Shown in pieces: positions 15,661 to 22,478 of a stretch of 64,000 bases of DNA (within the stretch, counting starts at the first letter, position 1; every line of letters begins with the position of its first letter). The stretch spans positions 1 to 64,000 of the forward strand of contig JAGAMC010000027.1 of assembly GCA_017624915.1 (NCBI GenBank), given 5' to 3'. Under the pieces are notes generated by a model that searched no databases, was not told the DNA's origin, and was given only the letters and a program-made list of their open reading frames with translations. Source of the DNA: Oscillospiraceae bacterium (GTDB taxonomy: Bacteria > Bacillota > Clostridia > Oscillospirales > Oscillospiraceae). A program made the translations under genes and the position numbers.

Positions 15661-17088
15661 ATGCTGAGAAAGACCAAAATTATTTGCACATTGGGCCCTG
15701 CCGTGGACAGTGAGGAAATGATCCTTGCCCTGATCCGGGCAGGCATGAACGCAGCCCGCTTTAATTTTTCCCACGGGACCCACGAGGAGCATCTGGCCCG
15801 GCTCAACCGGCTCAAGGCCGTCCGGGACACGCTGGGAAGCCCCGTCGCCACCATTCTGGATACCAAAGGACCCGAGATCCGCATCAAAAACTTTGACAGC
15901 AAGAGCGTAGAATTGGATGCGGGAGATCTGTTTACCCTGACCACCCGGGACGTGGTGGGGGACAGGACCTGCGTGTCCGTTACCTACCCGCAGATGCACG
16001 AGGAGCTGACTGTGGGGCAGCAGGTGCTGATCGACGACGGTCTGGTGGCCATCCGGGTGGAGGGCATAGAGGGACAGGACATCCTGTGCCGGGTGGAGAA
16101 TGGAGGCACCCTGTCTGCCAACAAGTCCATCAACATCCCCGGTGTCCACATCCGGCTGCCGGCTCTGACGCAAAAGGATGTGGACGATATCCGCTTTGGT
16201 GTGGAGAATGATTTTGACTATATTGCCGCCTCCTTCGTCCGTCAGGCCGCTGATGTGGAGGCCGTGCGCAAGGTGCTGCACGACTGTGGCGGCGATGATG
16301 TGAAGATCATCGCCAAGATCGAAAATCAGGAGGGCGTGGACAACATGGAAGCCATTCTGGCTGCGGCGGACGGCATCATGGTGGCACGGGGCGACCTGGG
16401 CGTGGAGATTGCCGCGTCCAGAGTGCCTATCCTGCAAAAACGGATGATCCAGAAGGGCATGGAGGCGGGCAAGCCCGTCATCACCGCCACTCAGATGCTG
16501 GACTCCATGATGCGCAATCCCCGCCCCACCCGGGCGGAGGTATCCGATGTGGCCAACGCCGTCTTTGACGGCACAAGCTGCGTCATGCTCTCCGGAGAGA
16601 CGGCCAGCGGCAAATATCCTGTCGAAGCACTCAGCGCCATGGTGCGCATCGTTGCCGATGCAGAAGAAGCCATCCACTATTGGCGCCGCTTTCAGAAGCG
16701 GCAGTACACCATTGCGGGCAACATCAACGATGCCATCACCCACACCTGCTGCAAGACGGCCATGGATCTGGAGGCCAAAGCCATTGTTGTGGCAACCCAT
16801 ACCGGCCATACCGCCCGCATGATCAGCCGCTTCCGGCCCGCCTGCCCGGTAGCTGCCCTCACCGTGCAGGAAAAGGTGCGCCGCCAGCTGGCCCTGTGCT
16901 GGGGCGTGATCCCGTTTTTGACCGGCGAGGTCAACTCCACCGACCGCATCTTCTCCCTGTCCGCCGAGGTAGCACTGAAGGAAAAGCTGGTCAGGGCGGG
17001 GGATGTGGTGGTCATCGCCGCCGGGGTCCCTCTGGGCCGGACAGGCTCCACCAATCTGGTCAAAGCCCATGTGATACAGGACCAATAG
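15661..17088 (+). CDS. pyk: Pyruvate kinase
   Basis: Transfers phosphate from PEP to ADP in glycolysis. The 475-residue protein starts RKTKIICTLGPA. It has NFSHGTHEEH with the active-site Asn/Ser (about 35-44), LDTKGPEIR near residue 64, and KIENQEGVDNM with the catalytic Lys near 221. IMVARGDLGVEI near 240 carries the metal-binding Asp, and TQMLDSM and SGETASG follow. It ends LGRTGSTN, so the extra C-terminal PEP-utiliser-like domain found in many Bacilli is absent. It is monocistronic, between two terminators. A TATGAT box at 15615-15620 is visible, but no well-spaced -35. Confidence 0.96.
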   Translation: MLRKTKIICTLGPAVDSEEMILALIRAGMNAARFNFSHGTHEEHLARLNRLKAVRDTLGSPVATILDTKGPEIRIKNFDSKSVELDAGDLFTLTTRDVVGDRTCVSVTYPQMHEELTVGQQVLIDDGLVAIRVEGIEGQDILCRVENGGTLSANKSINIPGVHIRLPALTQKDVDDIRFGVENDFDYIAASFVRQAADVEAVRKVLHDCGGDDVKIIAKIENQEGVDNMEAILAAADGIMVARGDLGVEIAASRVPILQKRMIQKGMEAGKPVITATQMLDSMMRNPRPTRAEVSDVANAVFDGTSCVMLSGETASGKYPVEALSAMVRIVADAEEAIHYWRRFQKRQYTIAGNINDAITHTCCKTAMDLEAKAIVVATHTGHTARMISRFRPACPVAALTVQEKVRRQLALCWGVIPFLTGEVNSTDRIFSLSAEVALKEKLVRAGDVVVIAAGVPLGRTGSTNLVKAHVIQDQ

Positions 17089-17106
17089 GCGCTCTGTCCC
17101 GATTCG

Positions 17107-17140
17107 ATCCACCTTTCCTCCCGGAAAGGTGGATTTTTTT
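17107..17140 (+). terminator. Terminator after pyk
   Basis: Stem ATCCACCTTTCC / GGAAAGGTGGAT with loop TCCC and a seven-T tail. Confidence 0.85.
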
Positions 17141-17159
17141 GATTTTCTTGCAAAAACTC

Positions 17160-17188
17160 TTGACTTTATCGCTTTTGTGCGCTAAACT
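17160..17188 (+). promoter_or_regulatory. Promoter of the symporter gene
   Basis: TTGACT (17160-17165), 17-base spacer, TAAACT (17183-17188). Confidence 0.6.
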
Positions 17189-17210
17189 TCAATGCATGAA
17201 AGCGATAAAG
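17164..17210. promoter_or_regulatory. Candidate operator over the symporter promoter
   Basis: Perfect 12-bp inverted repeat CTTTATCGCTTT (17164-17175) / AAAGCGATAAAG (17199-17210). It spans from the -35 box to past the predicted start, and its centre reads TAAACTTCAATGCATGAAAG. The half-site CTTTA(T)CG and the centre resemble the yerC and acyl-CoA synthetase operators. Confidence 0.6.
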
Positions 17211-17236
17211 CGCCGTAAAAGAAAGGTCGGATTCCC

Positions 17237-18784
17237 ATGCTTGTTAAAATTGTCATGCTGGTAGTGTTCTTTGCCGTTATGATCGGCATTGGCATCTGCT
17301 GCCGCAAAAATGCAACCGATGTCAATGGTTTTGTACTGGGCGGGCGCTCCGTGGGGCCCTGGCTGACGGCCTTTGCGTACGGTACGTCCTACTTCTCCGC
17401 TGTGGTTTTTGTGGGTTACGCCGGACAGTTTGGCTGGAAGTACGGCATCGCGGCTACATGGGCCGGTATCGGAAACGCCATTCTGGGCTCCCTGCTTGCC
17501 TGGGTGGTGCTGGGCCGCCGCACCCGCGTTATGACCCAGCATCTGGACAGCGCCACCATGCCGGAGTTTTTCGGCAAGCGCTTTGACTCTCAGGCGCTGA
17601 AGATCGCCGCGTCCGTGATCGTGTTCATATTCCTTGTGCCTTACACCGCCAGCCTGTACAATGGACTGTCCCGCCTGTTTGAGATGGCGTTCCCCATGCT
17701 TGACTACTCGGTATGTGTGATCGTCATGGCCGTGCTGACCGGCATTTACGTCATTGCCGGCGGCTATATGGCCACCGCTATCAACGATTTTATTCAGGGC
17801 GTCATTATGCTGGTGGGCATTGTGGCGGTCATCGCCGCGGTGCTGAACAGTCAGGGGGGCTTTCTGGCTGCGCTGGACGGTCTGGCCCGGGTCAGTGACC
17901 CTGTGGCCTCTGAAACCCCCGGCGTGTTTGCATCTTTCTTCGGCCCTGACCCCATCAATCTTCTGGGCGTGGTTGTACTGACCTCTCTGGGCACCTGGGG
18001 GCTGCCCCAGATGGTGCAGAAATTTTACGCCATCAAGAGTGAAAAAGCCATCAAGACCGGCACCGTGGTGTCCACCGTCTTTGCGCTGATCGTGGCCGGG
18101 GGCTGCTACTTCCTGGGTGGCTTCGGAAGACTGTTTTCTGACAAGATCGACATTGCGGAAAACGGCTTTGACTCGGTGATCCCCACCATGCTGTCCGGTC
18201 TGCCCGATGTGCTGATCGCGGTGGTCATCGTTCTGGTGCTGTCGGCCTCCATGTCCACCCTGTCCTCGCTGGTGCTCACCTCCAGCTCCACCCTGACGCT
18301 GGACCTGCTCAAGGGCCATGTGGTAAAGGATATGAAGGAAAAGCAGCAGCTGTTGATCATGCGCGTGCTCATCGTGGTCTTTATCGCCATCTCTGCGGTG
18401 CTGGCCATCGTTCAGCACAAGTCCAGCGTTACGTTCATTGCCCAGCTCATGGGTGTCAGCTGGGGCGCTCTGGCCGGCGCGTTCCTTGCGCCGTTCCTGT
18501 ACGGCCTGTACTGGAAAAGGGCCACAAAGGCCGCCTGCTGGGTCAGCTTCCTGTTCTCTTCCGTGTTCATGGCAGCAAATATTTTCTGGAAAGCCGGCTT
18601 CCCCGCGCTGCTGCAGTCGCCTATCAATGCCGGTGCCTTCTGCATGATCGCCGGCCTGATCATCGTCCCTGTGGTCAGCACGTTCACGGCCAAGCCTGAC
18701 AAGGCTCTGGTGGACGATGCCTTCTCCTGTTACGAGGAGAAGGTGCTGGTGCCCAGAAGCCGCGCTCTGGGCGACAACAAATGA
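17237..18784 (+). CDS. Sodium:solute symporter family transporter
   Basis: A 515-residue membrane protein of the SSS family with about 13 predicted helices. The first starts at the N-terminus (MLVKIVMLVVFFAVMIGIGI), and the typical FVLGGRSVGPWLTAFAYGTSYFSAVVFVGYAG follows near residues 34-66. The family uses sodium flow to import proline, pantothenate, sugars, carboxylates or other solutes; the present substrate cannot be told. The N-terminal GGRS..G pattern is closest in my judgement to the amino/carboxylic acid branch. It has a private promoter buried in a 47-base inverted repeat related to those in the ior/acyl-CoA region, so it may import a compound handled by those enzymes. Confidence 0.9.
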   Translation: MLVKIVMLVVFFAVMIGIGICCRKNATDVNGFVLGGRSVGPWLTAFAYGTSYFSAVVFVGYAGQFGWKYGIAATWAGIGNAILGSLLAWVVLGRRTRVMTQHLDSATMPEFFGKRFDSQALKIAASVIVFIFLVPYTASLYNGLSRLFEMAFPMLDYSVCVIVMAVLTGIYVIAGGYMATAINDFIQGVIMLVGIVAVIAAVLNSQGGFLAALDGLARVSDPVASETPGVFASFFGPDPINLLGVVVLTSLGTWGLPQMVQKFYAIKSEKAIKTGTVVSTVFALIVAGGCYFLGGFGRLFSDKIDIAENGFDSVIPTMLSGLPDVLIAVVIVLVLSASMSTLSSLVLTSSSTLTLDLLKGHVVKDMKEKQQLLIMRVLIVVFIAISAVLAIVQHKSSVTFIAQLMGVSWGALAGAFLAPFLYGLYWKRATKAACWVSFLFSSVFMAANIFWKAGFPALLQSPINAGAFCMIAGLIIVPVVSTFTAKPDKALVDDAFSCYEEKVLVPRSRALGDNK

Positions 18785-18789
18785 TCTCT

Positions 18790-18817
18790 TTGCAAACAAA
18801 AAGAACTGTGGTATACT
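18790..18817 (+). promoter_or_regulatory. Promoter of the SseB-like gene
   Basis: TTGCAA (18790-18795), 16-base spacer, TATACT (18812-18817). Confidence 0.55.
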
Positions 18818-18839
18818 TTGCCGGTATGCCACAGTTCTT
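18801..18839. repeat. 16-bp hairpin overlapping the promoter
   Basis: AAGAACTGTGGTATAC (18801-18816) pairs with GTATGCCACAGTTCTT (18824-18839), with one wobble and a 7-base loop. It covers the -10 box of the candidate promoter. It may be the terminator of the upstream symporter gene (no T-run, so weak) or an operator. Confidence 0.55.
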
Positions 18840-18873
18840 CATCTGACCCATATGATCATAAGGAGGAGCCGAT

Positions 18874-19302
18874 ATGAGTGAGAAAATACAGCCCATAAGT
18901 AATCCCGCACTCAAAGAGGCCATAGAACGCATGCACGCGGGAGAGCACAGCCGTGAGGCCCAGATGGTCACCCTGCAGCTGCTGCTGAAGGCCCAACTGC
19001 TTGCTCCGGTGAGTGTTACCCACGAAAAGGGGGATGCGCAGATCCATTTTCAGCTGCTGAGCACGCAGGACGACAGGGCCTTTTTTCCGGCCTTTACCGA
19101 CCTGGCGGAACTGCACAAGTGTTTTGACCGGGCGGATCAGCAGACGCTGGTATTGACCTTTTCCGACTATGCCCGCATGATCCTCAAGGATAAGTCGGCG
19201 CAGGGGCTGGTGATCAATCCCCTTGGAAACAGCCTGACGCTGGAGCCGCCGCTGGTGGAGTATCTGGACAACCTGCCCCGGGAGGAAGACCAGAAGAAAT
19301 AA
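18874..19302 (+). CDS. SseB-family protein
   Basis: A 142-residue soluble protein matching the SseB N-terminal domain pattern. A LLLKAQLLAPV helix-strand near residue 35 precedes DDRAFFPAFTDLAELHKCF near 67 (the FPAFTDxxEL hallmark) and GLVINPLGNSLTLEPPLVEYL near 110 (the 'G..INP' box). Family members are found in many Clostridia as single-domain proteins of unknown function; the name comes from enterobacterial SseB (enhanced serine sensitivity) and should not be taken as function. AGGAGGAG precedes ATG 18874. It is monocistronic with a strong terminator. Confidence 0.85.
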   Translation: MSEKIQPISNPALKEAIERMHAGEHSREAQMVTLQLLLKAQLLAPVSVTHEKGDAQIHFQLLSTQDDRAFFPAFTDLAELHKCFDRADQQTLVLTFSDYARMILKDKSAQGLVINPLGNSLTLEPPLVEYLDNLPREEDQKK

Positions 19303-19308
19303 AATATC

Positions 19309-19344
19309 AACGCCTGACGCAGATTTGCTGCGTCAGGCGTTTTT
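19309..19344. terminator. Terminator between the SseB-like gene and trkH
   Basis: Stem AACGCCTGACGCA (19309-19321) / TGCGTCAGGCGTT (19329-19341) with T-run on the plus strand and A's on the other; it may serve both convergent genes. Confidence 0.85.
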
Positions 19345-19441
19345 GGATCGCAGACAGATTTACTGAGGTGCGTGGATGGTCGGCTGGCAGTGATACGCAG
19401 CGCACATGCTGCTGCACACCCGCTGCAGCGTCTCCCGGAAA

Positions 19442-20878
19442 TCAGGTCCTGCGCCACGCGCCGCGGCTGAACAGTACAAGGATGGGGAAGATCTCCAGTC
19501 GTCCAATGACCATACAGGCGGACAGCACCAGCTTGGACAGGGGGGAGAAGGCGGAAAAGTTGCCTGCGGGGCCCACCACATCCAGGCCCGGACCCACGTT
19601 GCTCATGCAGGTGAGAGCGGCGGAGAGGGAGGTGGAAAAGGAGAAATTGTCCAGAGAGACCACAAGGGTGGCGACCAGGGAAATCAGGAAGTAGCAGCTA
19701 ATGAAAATCAGTGTACTGCGTACCGTAGATTCCTCCACCACCTTGCCGTCCAGCTTGACCACGGATACGCTGCGGGGGTGGATGATCTGTCGGATCTCCC
19801 GGAACAGGCTGCGCAGGCCCAGCAGAACACGGGAGCATTTCATGCCGCCGCCGGTAGAGCCGGCGCAGGCGCCGCACAGAAGCAGGAGCATCATGATGAC
19901 CTGGGAAAATACCGGCCAGTGCATATAGTCAGCCGTGGCAAATCCGGTGGTGGATATGATGGAGGTCACCTGAAAGAAGGCATAGCGGAAGCTTTCCCAC
20001 GCGGATTTGTATACGGGGAAAATGTTGATGGACACGGCCAGAGTGGACAGGGCTACGACCCACAGGAAAAAGCGCAGCTCGTCACTTTGCAGCACATCCT
20101 TTGCCCGCCGGCAGAGCAAAAGAAAGTATATGGCGAAGTTGAGGGAGAACAGCAGGATGAACACGGCAATGATCATTTCGATCAGGGGACTGTTGTAGGC
20201 GCCCACGCTCAGGTTGCGGTTGGAGAAGCCGCCTGTACCGGCGGAGGAGAAGGCGTGGATAAAGCTGTCATACAGGGGCATGCCCGCCAGCTTGAGCAGG
20301 ATGACCTCCACCACCGTCATAACACAGTAGATGGTGTACAGAATTTTGGAGGTGTGGGACTGCTTTGGGGCCAGCTTGGAAAAGACGGGGCCGGGAGATT
20401 CGGCCTGGATCAGAAAGTGGGAACGGATGCCCATGGAGGGCAAAAGGGCCGTGGTCAGCACCAGTACGCCCATGCCGCCCAGCCAGTGGGTGAAGGATCG
20501 CCAGAACAGGATGCCTCTGGGCAGGGCCTCGATATCGGTCAGGATGGTGGCACCGGTGGTAGTAAAGCCGGAATAGCATTCGAACAGGCAGTCCACAAAG
20601 GAACTGAATCCGCCGCAGAAGTAGAAAGGAAGCGCGCCGAAAAAGCCCATCAAAAGCCAGATCAGACCTACGGCAAAGAAACCCTCCCGGGCAAAAAAAC
20701 CTTTTTTGCGGGGCAGCAGACCCAGTGCAAAGCCAACAGCCAGCAGAATGCATATGGAGTAGGCAAAGGGCAGGGCCGATTCGTTGTACAGCAGTGCCAC
20801 CCCGAGGGGAAGACACATGGCCACAGCCTCCAGCATCAGTACTTTGCCCGTGATATTCAGCACAAGATTAAAGTTCAT
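19442..20878 (-). CDS. trkH: TrkH-family potassium uptake channel subunit
   Basis: A 478-residue membrane protein of the Trk/Ktr/HKT superfamily forming the K+ pathway. The four selectivity-filter pore loops are recognisable: SGFTTTGATIL near residue 103, AFSSAGTGGFSN near 214, TSIISTTGFATADY near 310, and CMSNVGPGLDVVG near 428, each centred on the conserved Gly. The C-terminal EIFPILVLFSRGAWRR is typical. Its start overlaps the end of trkA by 11 bases (trkA lies upstream in the same operon), so the two are co-expressed and form the gated uptake system. Confidence 0.95.
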   Translation of the reverse strand: MNFNLVLNITGKVLMLEAVAMCLPLGVALLYNESALPFAYSICILLAVGFALGLLPRKKGFFAREGFFAVGLIWLLMGFFGALPFYFCGGFSSFVDCLFECYSGFTTTGATILTDIEALPRGILFWRSFTHWLGGMGVLVLTTALLPSMGIRSHFLIQAESPGPVFSKLAPKQSHTSKILYTIYCVMTVVEVILLKLAGMPLYDSFIHAFSSAGTGGFSNRNLSVGAYNSPLIEMIIAVFILLFSLNFAIYFLLLCRRAKDVLQSDELRFFLWVVALSTLAVSINIFPVYKSAWESFRYAFFQVTSIISTTGFATADYMHWPVFSQVIMMLLLLCGACAGSTGGGMKCSRVLLGLRSLFREIRQIIHPRSVSVVKLDGKVVEESTVRSTLIFISCYFLISLVATLVVSLDNFSFSTSLSAALTCMSNVGPGLDVVGPAGNFSAFSPLSKLVLSACMVIGRLEIFPILVLFSRGAWRRT

Positions 20879-22259
20879 CGCTGCCTCCTATCAACGTGGA
20901 GGTGTCGTAGATGTCGTTGATATCCAGAATGGCGTGGTCCTTGGTCACGATGATCACCGAGTCGCCCTCCTGAATGAAGGAGGAGCCCTCGGGGATGATG
21001 ATCTGCTCGCCGCGCATGATAACGGCGATCAGCACGCCTTTTTTCAGCCGCAGATCTTTCAGGGGGACCCCCAGCTTCATGGTGCCGGCGCTGACGGTGA
21101 ACTCCAGAGCCTCGGCCTGGTCATCGGCAATGCGGTACAGGGCGTGCATCACGCTGCCCTGAGAGTTCTGCATGCCGCGCACCACGTGCAGGATGTGGGC
21201 GGCGGTGATCAGCTTGGGGGAGATGACGCTGTCCAGACCGGAGGCCCGGGCAATGCCCGCGTAGTTCTGGCGGTTGGACTTGGCGATGATCTTGGGGATG
21301 CCCTGCTGCATGGCGTAAAGGGAGATGATCAGGTTATCCTCGTCCCGGTCGGTCAGGGCCACGAAGGCGTCGCTGGCCGACAGACTCTCCGAATCCAGCA
21401 CCTCCTGTTCGGTGCCGTCGCCGCAGATGACCATGGCCTTGGGCAGCCGCTCGCTGATGGCGCGGCAGCGCTCCTCGCTGCGCTCCACGATCTTGACCTT
21501 GATGTGCATTTTTTCCAGTAGCTGAGCCAGATAGATGGAGATGCGGCCGCCGCCGATGACAAAGACGCTTTTCGCCCGGTGGGTGTTGCGGCCCAGCAGG
21601 TGGAAGAACTGGTCCAGACCGGTGGGCTGGCCGATGATATACAGTTTGTCTCCCGCGGCGGGCACGAAGGAGCCGTTGGGAATGATAAGCTCATCGCCCC
21701 GCTGCGCGGCACACAGCAGCATGGACAGCTTCTGGATCCGGTCGGCCAGAGAGTACAGGGGCTTGCCCACAAGGAAGTCCCCCTCCTGCACCCGGAAGCC
21801 CATCAGCTCCACACGGCCGCGGCAAAAGCTTTCGATATTGGCGGCGGAGGGAAAGCGCAGCAGCCGGGCGATCTCGCGGGCGGTGGCAAGCTCCGGGTTG
21901 ATGACCATGTTGATGCCCATGTCCTGCTTGATCCTGCCCATGCTGGTGTAATATTCGGGGTTTCGGATGCGGGCGATGGTATATCCGGTGCCCATGTTCC
22001 GGGCGGTCAGACAACACACCATATTTACCTCGTCCAGATCAGTGGCTGCGATGAGCAGGTCGGCGGATGCCGCGCCGGCCTCGGCAAGTGTTTGGATGGT
22101 GACACCGTTGCCCTTGATGCTCATAACGTCCAGCGCGTCAGACACACGGCGCAGAGCCTCCTCGGAGGAGTCAATGATGGTCACGTCGTGATCTTCACGG
22201 GTCAGCTGTTCGGCAAGGGCGTAGCCTACCTTGCCGGCGCCCACAATAATGATTTTCAA
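20868..22259 (-). CDS. trkA: TrkA, cytosolic K+ uptake regulator with two RCK domains
   Basis: A 463-residue protein with two tandem RCK_N/RCK_C units. Rossmann motifs are KIIIVGAGKVGYALAEQL (residues 2-19) and VFVIGGGRISIYLAQLL near residue 233; each is followed by acidic NAD/ATP-binding residues (IIDSSEE, IVERSEE) and a C-terminal RCK_C domain. It gates TrkH. The best start is TTG 22259, giving the family's usual MKIIIVGAGKVG, with AAAGGA 9 bases upstream. A second TTG at 22265 adds two residues, and there is no in-frame ATG. The rare start codon may lower expression relative to trkH. Confidence 0.94.
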   Translation of the reverse strand: MKIIIVGAGKVGYALAEQLTREDHDVTIIDSSEEALRRVSDALDVMSIKGNGVTIQTLAEAGAASADLLIAATDLDEVNMVCCLTARNMGTGYTIARIRNPEYYTSMGRIKQDMGINMVINPELATAREIARLLRFPSAANIESFCRGRVELMGFRVQEGDFLVGKPLYSLADRIQKLSMLLCAAQRGDELIIPNGSFVPAAGDKLYIIGQPTGLDQFFHLLGRNTHRAKSVFVIGGGRISIYLAQLLEKMHIKVKIVERSEERCRAISERLPKAMVICGDGTEQEVLDSESLSASDAFVALTDRDEDNLIISLYAMQQGIPKIIAKSNRQNYAGIARASGLDSVISPKLITAAHILHVVRGMQNSQGSVMHALYRIADDQAEALEFTVSAGTMKLGVPLKDLRLKKGVLIAVIMRGEQIIIPEGSSFIQEGDSVIIVTKDHAILDINDIYDTSTLIGGSDEL

Positions 22260-22411
22260 AAACAATCATCCTTTCCGCGCGATTGGCGCAAAATGCCGGA
22301 TAGCCGGCCGGATAACAGTGCGAGTATATTCCAATACAGCGTACATTTTACTGCAATCAGAGCAAAAAAGCAATACGGAGCCTGCCGCGTGCCCGAAGAG
22401 GCCTGTTCGGG

Positions 22412-22441
22412 TTGCATGGAGGTGATGTTTTGGTGTATGAT
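22412..22441 (+). promoter_or_regulatory. Promoter of mutS2
   Basis: TTGCAT (22412-22417), 18-base spacer, TATGAT (22436-22441), 38 bases before the start. Confidence 0.55.
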
Positions 22442-22478
22442 AAAGAAAACAAACAACTTCCGGAAGGGACGAAACGTT

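Noticed and set aside
14281..17112. Minus-strand open frame of over 900 codons opposite the aminotransferase and pyruvate kinase genes
   Set aside because: It is the antisense shadow of two clear genes in GC-rich DNA, with no RBS or recognisable domain.
21579..22478. 300-residue N-terminal extension of MutS2
   Set aside because: It would read antisense through trkA; ATG 22479 has an RBS and gives the normal MutS2 start.
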